From positions 1-64,000 of the forward strand of contig JACEFZ010013547.1 in the NCBI GenBank assembly GCA_014155875.1: DNA of 64,000 nt, in the 5' to 3' direction. Positions within the stretch are counted from its first letter, which is position 1; every line of letters starts with the position of its first letter. This DNA is from Cepaea nemoralis (Eukaryota > Mollusca > Gastropoda > Stylommatophora > Helicidae). The notes below the pieces were generated by a model that did no database searches, was not told the DNA's origin, and saw only the letters and a list, made by a program, of their open reading frames with translations. Positions 53,481 to 64,000 of the stretch are shown in pieces. Both the position numbers and the translations under genes were made by a program.

Positions 53481-53683
53481 TCTCTCTCTCTCTATCTCTC
53501 TCTCTCTCTCTTCTTCTTCTCTTCTTCTCTCCCCCTTCTTTGTATCTACCCTGTCTTCTTCTTCCCTCTTTTCTTTTTCTTCTTTTCCCCTCACCTTCTC
53601 GTCCCTCCATTTCTCTCCCATTCTTCCCTCTTCTCTTTCTTTCTTCCTGTCCCTCTTCCTTCCTCATTCCTCCTTCTCTCTCC

Positions 53684-53731
<48 letters not shown>

Positions 53732-53785
53732 CTCTCTTCTCTCTCTCTCTCCGCTCTCTCTCTCTCTCTCTCTCTCATCTTTTCT
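53425..53785 (+). repeat. Polypyrimidine (CT)n-rich tract
   Basis: CT dinucleotide runs separated by CTT/CCT-rich sequence. The frames on both strands are low-complexity artefacts. Confidence 0.95.
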
Positions 53786-54250
53786 CACCACTCACCCTCA
53801 CTAATTATAATACGTAGCAAACATTTTTCAACACAGCTGTAGGGCATTGTAAACTGGCCACAAATATTGAGTTTATTAGTTAGTTACATATGAGCTTGAA
53901 AGTCTAGTAAAAGATATGAGAAACTCACACCAAAATTTGTCTTATATCGTTGTCAGCGAATAGGCCAGAATTCTCATTGTTTATGAAAGCTCTTGTTTCT
54001 GTTCCACAATTATGTCTGTATAGTCTGATGCTAACCCATGCACACACAGTGAAGCAAGCTCATCAGTGTTTTCACCAACTTTTGACACAAATTATCCAAA
54101 TGTTCCTTTGTGAGTGAAGGCATCCTGCTATACAGAATTCTATACACAGAAAATCATCACTGTTTATGAAGATCTGTGTTTCTTAAAGTGAACTATATGT
54201 CCCATCTCTCTCCAGGAGAAAAGAGAGGGTATATCATATGTCAAAGCTTA

Positions 54251-54712
54251 GAGTTAGTGGCATGTTCTTTACAGGACATCACACTCAACCCCAGTGTTTA
54301 TTGGTTGCTTGTGATTTACTGGGCAATTTTAGTTCAGTAGTTTGGGGATCTGTGGCAAAGGGGTTACAAATGTAATGTGTAATCATGCACCATGCGTTCA
54401 AAACACAGATGTGGGCAATTTAGAAGCAGACTGCCTTGCATTGGTTTTCATTCAATGGTGTGAGTGCCGTCATTCAGAAAACAATTGCAAACTACTGAAC
54501 GTATACTTGCCCAGGAATCACAAACAGCCAAACAATACTGGAATTGACTGCCACGTCTTGTAAAGGATATGCAAACTAATATAGTTTGTCATTGCTGTCT
54601 GAATGAACACAAATCGATCTGCTCTCAAATCGCCCACAGCACATTTTGAACCCTGGACTCAACGCTGGTTATGTCTAAGGTACCACCTGTAACACAGTGC
54701 TACTGGGTCACA
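54251..54712 (-). repeat. SINE-2 interrupted by another SINE-2
   Basis: Outer copy reversed at 54251-54346 and 54583-54712. An inner plus-strand copy occupies about 54347-54582. The word 'tagtttg' flanks both sides of the inner element, a plausible target-site duplication. Confidence 0.8.
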
Positions 54713-54719
54713 CGCATGA

Positions 54720-55680
54720 CAAGCAGGCCAACTGATTCTTCACTGCCAAAGTACATTGATTGGAATGAAAGAATAAAAGTACTGATGTAGATAACATTTG
54801 TGGTGTTTGTCCGTCAAGAATGATGTTGACCATTAATTTCATCCATTCGGGTTGAAAGTTTGGAGTCATGAGTTCCAAGATGGCTGGTAAGGTTAATTAA
54901 CATTTGTATAGCATTTGTAGTATCATTATCACGTGCAAGTAGTGTAGGTGCTCATATTCCTCCACTTGTGTACTAGTTTTCTAATCAATCCGTGGGATTC
55001 TTTGCAGTCTACATAGAAACCTCAGCGCCATGGAAGGCAAACTCAATGATATAACAGTTGAAATATGCATGTAAAGATACAAGTAGGAAGAACAAAAGTG
55101 TGGTCATGGGCCTGATGTTGATTGTACTGAGACCTGATAAAGATTTAGTTATTAGGACACAGGGTACTTTCAGTGTTTGCCACTTGCCACTTTCAAATGT
55201 GCAAGCAGACAAGTGAAATCACTGGAAAGCTGTAATGAATGAATATCAGAATATTTATGTTATGAATGTATCTTGTACAATATAAATATGATTCCATGAT
55301 AAAGTGGATGTGTTCCAAATTACTCCAACTATAGGAGCTGTGATACAACAGTGGTAAGTGTACAGCCTTCTTATATTTCCTCTGCCCTTTATGGGCACCC
55401 AAGGTTTTTTGCTCTTGTCTAAGAAAGCTAGATATCCAATCCATTACCCATGAATTCAAGGGAGGTATGTGATCCTTTTCTTTTATAGAAACCCATACAG
55501 TCTGTGCCAGTCTGCACAAACCAAAAGTAGATGCTGTTACCTCGAAGTTACTCCTGAAGTAATAGCTAAGTCAGGGTAGCATCTATACTAGATTCACCGA
55601 AATTAACAATATAAAACAACAATTGATAAAGGTCATAACTGTTTGGTGCTAAAATAGTATATGGGTACTACAGTAGCAAA
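54720..55680. other. 3' flank, no gene recognised
   Basis: Low-repeat sequence with short frames lacking domains. 'cattcactta'-type AT-rich patches only. Confidence 0.4.
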
Positions 55681-55684
55681 GTTG

Positions 55685-55880
55685 CTAGCAGACTAGCCTG
55701 ATGGTCTTGTGTTTGAAACCCTCTGAAGATGGAAATTTGAAAAAAAATTGACCATGACTCCTGGTTGACCCAGCCTGATTTTGACCACATCGCTCATGAA
55801 GTGCTGATTGGTCTATTCAATATGGGGCTGGCACCATAAAGCCAATAAGCCTTATGGCATGTAGGAAAGGTTCATAACTT
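55685..55880 (+). repeat. SINE-4, plus-strand copy
   Basis: 'cctgatggtcttgtgtttga', 'gttgacccagcctgattttg', 'gtgctgattggtctattc'. Confidence 0.6.
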
Positions 55881-56398
55881 GTTTACTCTTTACTGAAAGA
55901 GTATGGAAAACTGAATGATCTATGGTCATGAAATAAATAAGTGATCAATGTAGTGTGTAAATAGAGTTAAGGAACATTCACTTGAATGCCTGATATGCAA
56001 GGACAACATTTTTTTCATTGTACTATAGGACAGAAACTGTTTTTGTTTCATACAAATATGTATATTGTATGTGAAGTGGCAACATGGGCTCCCTTTGCTA
56101 CAGTTTCTGCTGTAGTAAATCGAACAAAAGTATGGTCTACAATGGGGATATGAAATAAATTTGTGTAAAGATTATGTTGAAAATTGTACTGTGAATTAAA
56201 GGTGTAGTTCTCTGAAAAAGCAATTATGTGTGAATTAGTATTAATACTCGTATATTTAATATAAGTTTTGTTCAGTTAATTGGTATTTGACGCCATAAGG
56301 TCACTATATAGAATACTGGTTTTCATAATGTTTCTGGATCATTAGCATGCAATATAAGGAATGCTCATAAACAACATTTATTATCCAGTGAATTTACT
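55881..56398. other. AT-rich interval, no gene recognised
   Basis: Contains AATAAA-like words (55925-55945, 56152-56160), but no exon to which they belong was found. Confidence 0.4.
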
Positions 56399-56402
56399 AC
56401 TG

Positions 56403-56498
<96 letters not shown>
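56399..56498 (+). repeat. (CTA)n microsatellite, about 33 units
   Basis: Perfect triplet run; gives a poly-Leu frame that is an artefact. Confidence 0.97.
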
Positions 56499-56504
56499 AC
56501 ATCT

Positions 56505-56770
56505 TTATTAGGATCCAGTGAGGTATACAGATATTTAAGCAGCCAGTGAGTTTGACATTTTGGGATACAGTGAGTTACACAAGTATTGTAGGATCCAGTG
56601 AGTTAAACAGGCATGTTTGCCTATGAAGAGAGTGACACAGCATGTGTGGAAATATCTTGAGTGCAGTGATGTTGATTCTTAAATAAAGTATTAAGTACAA
56701 ACATTTTAGCAGTCAGTGAGTTAGACATGTTTGAATCCAGTGAGTTACACAGGTATGTTAGGATATAGTG
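56505..56770 (+). repeat. Irregular tandem 'ggatccagtgagttacacag' motif
   Basis: Seven loosely spaced variants of 'cagtgagtta-acaggtat-t', interrupted at 56640-56690 by a LINE-tail-like segment ('gagtgcagtgatgttgattc') related to 1600-1628. Confidence 0.6.
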
Positions 56771-57107
56771 TTGTTTATTAAAACATGTTCTGTTTGCAGA
56801 GATTGGAAGTAATCTTTCAAATGTAACTGTTATAATCTTGCTGCCATAAGTAAAACTGATCTGAAATTGTCAAACTGCCAATGAAATTCCCTGAATGTAT
56901 GAGCCTACTGCATTATTTTATGTGATATGAAATAATAATCCCAATAGAGTGAGGTGATAGTAAATTCTGTGTTGACTCATTGTTTCTTTTGTTGTTCATC
57001 TGTAAAACAGGTTTAATTCGTACATTGTTATAGGTGTTCTGGTATTGTAACTTCATCGGTGGAGTCATTACTTTTCATGTTTATTCGACAGTACCAGCAA
57101 CCTTCAC

Positions 57108-57300
57108 GCTTGCTTGCTGGCCCAGTGGTCACGTGTTCGAATCCCAATTGAGGTGGATTTTTACATTTGCACCTGGGCTGCCAGGTCAAACCAGCCTAAA
57201 ATAACTACCAGGAAATGACCTGGAAAGTGAAAGCGGCCAGTGTGATACTGACCATGTCACCTGTCAAGTACCCATTGATCTGTGGAAATGTGGGATGATC
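57108..57300 (+). repeat. SINE-4, clearest plus-strand copy
   Basis: Head 'tggcccagtggtcacgtgtt' plus 'cgaatcccaattgagg' (B box GTTCGAATCC). Body 'ccagcctaaaataactacca', 'ggaaatgacctggaaagtga', 'gtgatactgaccatgtcacc', end near 'tgatctgtggaaatgtggg'. Confidence 0.8.
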
Positions 57301-57889
57301 ACCAAATGCTCAGTGTGCCTCTAGTTGTTTTAAAGGGGTTCTTGACTTTTTATTTACCAACTACCATTACACTAATGATAGATGGACAGAGCATTGAACA
57401 TGTCTCAAGTTCTTCTTACTTAGGCCACAGGATAACAAAAAGCGGACAATGTGAGAATAGTATTAGAATTGCAGTGGGAGTAATAGCTTTTAGAGACCAG
57501 CAGAAAATAACCACATTAACAGTGTAAATATCATCGTCGTCGTCTTCCTCTTTTGCCGTCATGGGGAGGAATTGTTGGCATTCCAGCGTCAGTTGGGTAG
57601 CACCAGATATCAAATGATGAAAACCAGTCTTTTGTATGCAAATATGGCTTGCAACAATTTATGAGCTTTGAAGCATGGACCATCAATTAAAATTATGGGA
57701 CATGATTAGAGGCATTCTAAAGTTGAAAACAAACACACACAAAAGTGTTGAATGACTTGATTGTGGTGGGAATTGTGATTTGGGACATGTTTGACTAATC
57801 TAAGATGATGTGGCAGGCTAAAGTGAAAACTGTCTAGGTAAGGAAAGTCAGTAGAGAAGCCCATTTGTTGGGTATTTGGTGCTAGACAA

Positions 57890-58310
57890 TATTTGATAGA
57901 TCAATCAGTACATGATGGGTGTTGTGGTCACTGTCACACCGGCCACCTTTACTTCCCATGTCATTTTCTGGCACTCATTTGAGGCTGAGTTGACCTCGCA
58001 GCCCAGTTAAATTTTTAAAAAATCATGTCTCGGTAGGCATTCAAACTCATGACTACTGGGCCAGCATGCAGAGCCTGCATTCTAGTCACTGCACCACTGT
58101 GGCTCCCACAACTGCCTGATAAATACAGGACTCTTGTACACACCGTGAGGGGCACTGGGCACATAGCTAGACCTGTTTTATTTTATACACCCATCGACAC
58201 TTGGATTCAGATGTTTAAAATTATCTGAATTTCCAGGTCTACCCAGCCTAAAATTGATACCAAGAATGTCTGGAAATACTGACCAGATCATACACCCATT
58301 GTCGATATTT
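57890..58310 (-). repeat. SINE-4 copies, one reversed and one partial
   Basis: 57890-58120 is a reversed copy with its tRNA-like head at the right ('ctagtcactgcaccactgtg'). 58195-58310 repeats body segments ('gtctacccagcctaaaattg', 'atactgaccagatcatacac') in plus orientation. Confidence 0.6.
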
Positions 58311-58329
58311 TTGTTTGTTTGTTCTTTTT

Positions 58330-58577
58330 TTGTTTTTGCATATCCAATTTACAGGACATCACTGTCAACACCAGCATTTTAATACTGTTGTTGATGTCCT
58401 GGCAAGTTTTACTTCAGTAGTTTGCCATTCCTTTCTGCACGACCGGCTCCCATACCAGCACGTTAAAACTAAGCGTGATGTGGTCTTCTGCCAAATTGGT
58501 CGCAGCTGTGTTTGGAACTTAGGTAAGCGGGCTCACAAATCGCGCTCGTAATCCCTTAGCCACGGATACCGGCCCAG
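58330..58577 (-). repeat. SINE-2, reversed full-length copy
   Basis: 'gcatatccaatttacaggac', 'agtttgccattcctttctgc', head 'cccttagccacggataccgg'. Confidence 0.85.
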
Positions 58578-58689
58578 TGCTGATTGACGTATACAAATAT
58601 GTGTCTAGCACCATATGCCGGATGCACATTATGGTGTGTCCAGGGATCGTATACTTGTTTTGGCTGACCTCTGAGATGTGTGGCCAAGG

Positions 58690-58890
58690 GACACAATTCA
58701 CAAACCTGCATACCATGTTTGAAACACAGCTGTGGGCAGTTTGGCAGCAGACCGCCTTGCATTGGTTTTGACACAACGGTATGAGTGCCGGTCATTCAGA
58801 AAGCAATGGCAAACTACTGAATTAAACATGCCAGGAAATCACAAACATGCTGGGGTTGACTGCCACGTCCTGTAAGGGAAATGCAATTAA
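58690..58890 (+). repeat. SINE-2, plus-strand copy
   Basis: 'cattcagaaagcaatggcaa', 'actgccacgtcctgtaaggg', 'aaatgcaattaact'. Confidence 0.8.
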
Positions 58891-58891
58891 C

Positions 58892-59280
58892 TGTTTGTAA
58901 CTGAGATGTAGGGATATGCCTGTATAAAGTAGTGTTTGTAACTGAGATGTGGGGATATGCCAGTAGAAAGTAGTATTTGGTTGTTTCGGGATTTGAAATT
59001 TAAATATTGAGCACAACCCACTACTGGCAAACGCCGATCGCATTCTGGTATGAACCTAAGGCCTATCCACGTCAATATGGAAGCACTATACTCGAGTTTC
59101 GCCCTCATTTGAGTGCGAAACTCGAGTATAGTGCTTCCATATTGACGTGGATAGGCCTTAGGTTCATACCAGAATGCGAGCGGCGTTGCCAGTAGTGGGT
59201 TGTGCTCAATATTTAAATTTGAAAGTAGTATTATTTGTAACTGAGATGTGGGGATATGCCAGTAGAAAGTAGTGTTTGTA
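58892..59280 (+). repeat. 39-bp tandem repeat interrupted by the palindromic SINE
   Basis: 'gtttgtaactgagatgtggg' plus 'gatatgccagtagaaagta' twice on the left and once on the right of the 58978-59220 insertion. Confidence 0.85.
58978..59220 (-). mobile_element. Palindromic SINE-5 insertion with a 12-bp TSD
   Basis: Arms 58996-59102 and 59115-59220 are inverted copies differing by one substitution and one indel, separated by a 12-base loop 'cctcatttgagt'. The sequence is the 3' half of SINE-5 (35990-36080). Perfect 12-bp duplications 'gaaagtagtatt' flank it (58966-58977 and 59221-59232). It is a retroposed copy with a full 5' inversion, and its RNA would fold into a hairpin of about 106 bp. 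Confidence 0.9.
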
Positions 59281-59344
59281 AGTAAAGGATCCATTTAATC
59301 ACCTTACAATGTATTAGGCACATGCTGCAAGATCTAGATTTGTA

Positions 59345-59560
59345 TAGACCAATCAGCACTCGGTGGGTCATGTGGTCAGTCATCACGCCGGCCATCTTTA
59401 CATTCCAAGATATTTCATGGTGCTGATTCTTGGCTGGGTCAACTTGGTGGCCAGGTCAAGTGTCAATAGCTGCATTAATGTGATTCAAACCCTTGACCAC
59501 CTTGCTTGCAGGCGAGCATCTAGCCATCATGCTACTGCAGTTTCCATAGTAGTGTTAGGG
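59345..59560 (-). repeat. SINE-4, reversed copy
   Basis: 'cagcactcggtgggtcatgt', 'gccatctttacattccaaga', 'gattcaaacccttgaccac'. Confidence 0.65.
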
Positions 59561-60560
59561 CAAAACATGCAGATCCTGTGACAGGTGGGCTTTATTTTTA
59601 CAAAACATGTGACAGTTTCATTATATAAATAGGAAGAGGCATTGTGGCGTTTTCAGGCACACAAAAATTAATCAGTGTTAGGTACATTTCGAGGCATTTA
59701 TTATCATCATCAGACTCCAAAAAAAAAAATGTTTTTTAAAATAAAAAAGCATGACATCCCCTGTTCTTGTTCACTGAAGTTATGATTGTGCACAAAGAAA
59801 CATGATATTCCTGTTTTGATTAAACTGTAGTCATGATCGTGCACAAGAAGCATGATATCCCTGTTTTGATTCAACTGAAGTCATAATTGTTTCTATGTGT
59901 TTCTTCTTGAACGCTTCCAGTGACCTGTGAAAACCTGATTTGAAAACCATACATCCCGATTGATTAGAATGACCCTTGATCTGAGCCTATTCATAGTTGT
60001 AATTTCATTAGAAGTGAGTGCTTGATGGTCTCTTAAATGTTAATTTTACGTTTCTTTTGCAGAGGTTTTTTTGTAATTGTGAACATTATTTTTCATTACA
60101 GTACATGCAACTTGTATTTATTTGAAACATTGTTACAGAATAAACGACAAATATAATGAGATCTGTTCATTTCTTTGTCACATTTTTGAATGAAAGGTTT
60201 GTAAATAAAAGCCAGTACAAGTTAATGTTCGAATCCACAACAGAACACATTTTAAAACATTTAAAGAGATCGACTCTGCCTAAAAGGTGTACCAGGAAAT
60301 GGGACATAAAGGCAGTCATTATGGGAATGCATACATACTGCTCATAATTGTAATGAATCCTGAGCTAATTTCTTCTTCTTCTTCTGAGTTCATCCTGAGA
60401 GGTTTTTTTCCCATGTGATTGCGGCGTGCCTGTGCAGAGCTAAATTATTTGGCCGTTATCCGACACGACCCGACTTCTGCGGGCATTTGTTGACAGGGTT
60501 AACTTTTCCAGGAGCTAAATTCTGTGTATCAGATCAGTTCATTCGTCCTTGTCTTGGGAA
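59561..60560. other. Non-genic interval
   Basis: AT-rich; a 60-bp imperfect duplication of 'gtgcacaaagaaacatgata'-'tccctgttttgatt' at 59790-59880. The short frames have no domain. Confidence 0.45.
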
Positions 60561-60565
60561 CATAA

Positions 60566-60572
60566 ATGATTG

Positions 60573-60631
<59 letters not shown>

Positions 60632-60815
60632 TAGGAACCGACATCTCAGCATTCGGGGCATTCCCATAAGCGCTCCGTCCCAATCCTCAGCAGCCAGCGA
60701 AGAGTTCCAACGCTAATAGTACCAGTAGCAATCTGATTATATGTCCGTCTCGCCTTTCCTCTGAGCGTTGATCGTCGGCCAGATCCCCTCGTCACACCTC
60801 GCTGTCGCATTCTTG
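60566..60815 (-). pseudogene. RNase H-bearing LINE 3' tail with expanded (ATTG)n
   Basis: 60632-60815 is the reverse complement of 31770-31935 ('gaaccgacatctcagcattc', 'cgctggctgctgagg' reversed). The ATTG tetramer at 60566-60631 is the grown version of the 'aatcaatcaatcat' tail at 31940. Confidence 0.85.
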
Positions 60816-61010
60816 CATAACATAAAACATAAATTACAAGTACCTGAAAAGTTGGAGTGAGTGCACCTTGATGGGGAGGGACACTGGTAATAGGGAAAGC
60901 TAATCCACATGCAAAAATCAGTCTAGTGCACTAGAAATAATAGCATGTGTGTTGACTACGCTTGAGTTCAAAGAGAGAAAACGAAATAAATAAAAAAAAA
61001 ACAAAAACAA
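60815..61010 (+). repeat. SINE-1, 5'-truncated copy
   Basis: 'cataaattacaagtacctga', 'ttggagtgagtgcacc', 'cgcttgagttcaaagagaga', A-rich tail. Confidence 0.75.
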
Positions 61011-61629
61011 ATTATCAGTTCATGTGCTGACAGAAAGTGAGCTGTGGTCTAGGGAACAAGAACACAATACAATCCGAGTGTGGTGTAAATGCGTTTAGAC
61101 TTGGCGTGCTGCACGGAAACTGCACAGGATTTGCAGTTCTTTCTCAGTTAGAGACGATATCTAGACACCAGTCGCAGATCAACATCGTGCAGTTTAACCC
61201 CAGGACCTGTCTCTCCTGAATATTTAACGGCAATGGTGACTACCTTTCCCCCCGTAACTGGCTGGGGAAACTGTTTCAGCCTTACCTGGTTGTTTTTACT
61301 TTTAACGGTAAGATCGTCATCTGTATGTTCTTTACATAATGTTGCAATCAACCCCAGTACATTTAATGTTGGTGATTTTCCAGCACACACACACTCACTA
61401 TAATGATTCGTCAGACTACGACCAGTGACGTCCCAAAGTGGTATAGATCTCAAGACACCCAATGCAGTAGGTGAGAGTGTTGTTGTTTTGTTGCCACGGC
61501 AACAACATCGCATAGTTTACACGAACGTAAACAATTGCGCGCATGTAACGATAGTAGTATTACTATTAGACCATTAAATAGTTATTTTATGTCACGACTG
61601 TTGCTAATACCTGGACTGTCAGAGTAATT
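61011..61629. other. Non-genic interval with a SINE-2 scrap
   Basis: 61318-61400 resembles a reversed SINE-2 3' end ('atgttgcaatcaaccccagt'). The rest has no recognised feature. Confidence 0.4.
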
Positions 61630-62465
61630 AACGTCAATTGCCTGAAAGAGGCTGAGTGAGTAAACTGCCTAGAGGCTGATGAAAGTAAAACATTATACAC
61701 AACAGCTAGAAAGAGACACTAGCGGTATTCTTTAGCCATGTAATGAGAAGAGAAGCATCGGAAAATATCGTGACCATTGAATAGATCAGCGGTAGAAGAA
61801 GCAGGGGCAGACCCAGAGAAATGATGCTGGATACTTTCTCTAAAACATACAGGAGGAAGTTCATCGATATCAATCGAGGGGGCTTCAAATTAAAACCTGA
61901 AAAGTGTGATAGAAATTACTATAACCATAGTCTTGTAACCTGTCACTATTGTTGTTAAGGATGTCAGGAGTGTTAATCACGTGACATCACAGTGCAGACG
62001 AACACGGTGACTTCATAAGGACAGTTTAAAGATGGCCGCCCCATTTTTGACATGCACCAAAGAGGAGCAGCGTTCTGTTATCCGTGTTGTTATCAGCGAA
62101 GGGGTGAAACCTATTGGGAAGTTTCAAAACGGCCTGACCTCTGTGACAGACTGTTCACGACAGGTTCAGGCACACGGAGTAGTGACCCCAGAATGATTAC
62201 ACTCACGACCAAGATAAATTAATTTTTTTTTCTATAGGAATCCAAGCACTTTCTCGGCGCTGAAGGACTTGCGTTGAATGCAGTGGTGACTACATCAAAA
62301 AATGACATATTTGTTATTTTACTTTTTCAGAATATGTTCATTTAAAAAAAAATCACATGTAAGGTGTTCATTTGAAGCCCCCTCGTAAATCGAGAACACT
62401 AAGGGCTGAGATCTGCGGAGAGACATGAACGCCTGCGCCATTAAACAACGCACATGATTGTGGTT
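61630..62465 (+). pseudogene. RTE-like LINE tail split by a short mariner derivative
   Basis: 61630-61875 includes 'agcggtattctttagccatg' and a 'GRSRGRPREMMLD'-like box. It resumes at 62393-62465 ('ctgagatctgcggagagaca', 'gcacatgatt'). A mariner derivative sits between. Confidence 0.75.
61876..62392 (+). mobile_element. Short non-autonomous mariner derivative
   Basis: Terminal inverted repeats 'cgagggggcttcaaat' (left) and 'atttgaagccccctcg' (right), perfect over 16 bp. The interior keeps the transposase start ('MAAPFLTCTKEEQRSVIRV', 'VISEGVKPIGKFQNGL') and a scrap of its end, with the catalytic core deleted. It is about 517 bp and lies inside the LINE tail. Confidence 0.88.
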
Positions 62466-62900
62466 CTATGTAGGCTATGGTAATTCATGCTTGCTAGACA
62501 CCTAACACACTCGAAAAGGTGAATGTGTTTTGCGCGGATGTCAGTTCTTATGTTTCTTCTTCCTCGTTTACATCCAGACCCCCAGTTTAAAGTCTCTGAC
62601 AACGCTGCAGTTAGTTTCAGATGGATGACACCGCAGAGATGTCGGTTGACAGTGATAAATACGCGGCGTTCTATATCTTTGTATGTGCGTCATCTAGTGT
62701 GTCTTAGGCACACCAGATGTCTGCAGAATAGTTGGTAGTTGAATGTCGATGCCCTTAACAGCGGAGTACTCTTTTCTTACAATAAAGGTTATCTGTTATG
62801 TGTCTTTAGTAATAGTGTTTTGTTGGGAAGGATTAACTTTCGATCTGTCATTGATTCTTATTTATTGTAACAGTAATGTGTGCGCTGGATGCAACAAGAG
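62466..62900. other. Non-genic interval
   Basis: No domain or repeat family recognised. Confidence 0.4.
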
Positions 62901-62924
62901 TAGTGTACTGATGTTACTGCTGCC

Positions 62925-63068
62925 GCGACTGCTACAACTACTGCTGCTGCTGCTACTGCTACAACTACTGCTGCTACTGCTACAACTACTGCTGCTACTG
63001 CCGCTGCAGTTAGCTATAACTACCACCACCACCACTACTACTACTACTGCTACTACTACTACTACTAT

Positions 63069-63100
<32 letters not shown>

Positions 63101-63129
63101 TTACTACTACTACTACTACTACTACTGCG

Positions 63130-63195
<66 letters not shown>

Positions 63196-63199
63196 GCTG

Positions 63200-63249
<50 letters not shown>

Positions 63250-63259
63250 GCTGCTGCTG

Positions 63260-63342
<83 letters not shown>

Positions 63343-63352
63343 AGTAGTAATA
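62925..63352 (+). repeat. (ACT)n triplet array with TGC interruptions
   Basis: About 430 bases of ACT with clustered GCT/TGC units. Thr/Ala or Val/Ala frames are artefacts. Confidence 0.97.
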
Positions 63353-63401
63353 GTAATAATATCGTATACAATAGCAGGGGTATTATAAGATGTAGTATTA
63401 G

Positions 63402-63640
63402 AGAGCGGAGTCTCCGTGGCGAAGTAGTCAAGCCGTCTGCCTCGTGCTCCGAAGGTTGTGGGTTCGATTCCAGGCTACGTCTCTCGTTTCACGAGTGCAT
63501 TTTTCTCTGAGACTCCTTGGGGTCGTCACCGGAGCTAGGTAGTTCGTGCTTTGAGCGACGTTTTCGGCAGGCTGCCTTGCGGAAAGAGGCGAAGCCATAT
63601 GAGATAAAACCCGGTACAATGAAGTCGATCAGCTCGACTT
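63402..63640 (+). repeat. SINE-3, head and body, between two triplet arrays
   Basis: tRNA-like head 'ccgtggcgaagtagtcaagc' (A box) and 'gtgggttcgattccaggc' (perfect B box), body 'ttttcggcaggctgccttgc' and 'gataaaacccggtacaatga'. Confidence 0.8.
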
Positions 63641-63699
63641 TTAAGACTTTTCTTTTAGTTAGATATAGCAATAGAGGGAGTGGTAATATTAGAAGTAGG

Positions 63700-63725
63700 G
63701 AGAGTCGAAGTAGTAGTAGGGATAA

Positions 63726-63802
<77 letters not shown>

Positions 63803-63823
63803 TTCGTCGTCGTCGTCGTCGTC

Positions 63824-63872
<49 letters not shown>

Positions 63873-63918
63873 TAGTAGTGGTAGTGGTGGTAGTAGTAGC
63901 AGCAGCAGCAGTAGTAGT

Positions 63919-64000
<82 letters not shown>
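63700..64000 (+). repeat. (TAG)n triplet array, runs off the window
   Basis: TAG repeats with inner TCG (63803-63824) and AGC (63898-63947) blocks. It is the reverse complement in type (CTA/TAG) of the array at 62925-63352. The two lie either side of the SINE-3. Confidence 0.97.

Noticed and set aside
63402..63480. Functional tRNA gene
   Set aside because: A and B boxes are present, but the acceptor ends do not pair convincingly and the same head is followed by a shared SINE body at other loci.
62743..63510. 255-codon Thr-rich and 189-codon Val-rich frames
   Set aside because: Translation of the ACT triplet array and its flanks.

Overview
This is animal nuclear DNA dominated by repeats. It carries one interrupted protein-coding gene and debris of many transposable elements. 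The evidence for a metazoan is GT-AG introns of consistent phase, tRNA-derived SINEs with A and B boxes, several non-LTR retrotransposon remnants, a Penelope-like element, mariner and hAT elements, and abundant microsatellites. The only host gene encodes a Rel-homology (NF-kB-type) transcription factor. I cannot name the species. A lophotrochozoan or other invertebrate is my guess, not something the sequence proves.

Layout. 1-25.2 kb is a repeat graveyard. It holds a roughly 40-copy satellite (1.9-4.1 kb), a Penelope-like element with long inverted terminal copies (5.3-7.6 kb), nested non-LTR and mariner fragments (7.6-9.8 kb) and two composite CTGT-rich tandem blocks. It also holds an L1/Tx1-like reverse-transcriptase remnant (12.3-13.6 kb), two polypurine tracts flanked by a duplicated segment (13.7-19.3 kb) and a 29-bp minisatellite (22 kb). 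25.2-49.6 kb is the Rel gene on the plus strand. Eleven exons, assembled by eye from splice consensus and phase, give an 810-residue protein. Its introns are filled with SINEs, a DD34D mariner, a hAT MITE, two minisatellites and LINE pieces. 49.6-64 kb is the 3' flank: a 23-bp minisatellite just after the stop, more SINEs, a palindromic SINE insertion (59 kb), a short mariner derivative (62 kb) and long ACT/TAG triplet arrays up to the window end.

How it fits together. The Rel protein should bind DNA through its N-terminal Rel domain, dimerise through an IPT domain, enter the nucleus through a basic signal, and activate transcription through a 421-residue Ser/Pro-rich tail. It has no ankyrin repeats, so it resembles the Rel/Dorsal/NFAT-like layout rather than p100/p105/Relish. 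Its N-terminal DNA-recognition loop lacks the cysteine typical of NF-kB.

The most notable points are the divergent Rel gene, a splice acceptor triplicated with a 44-bp period, a candidate hammerhead ribozyme in both inverted arms of the Penelope-like element, a satellite that appears to have grown from the 3' part of a SINE, and a SINE-derived perfect-TSD palindrome. Exon boundaries, repeat ends and family names are read by eye without alignment. SINE-1 to SINE-5, R1 and R2 are local names used only here.
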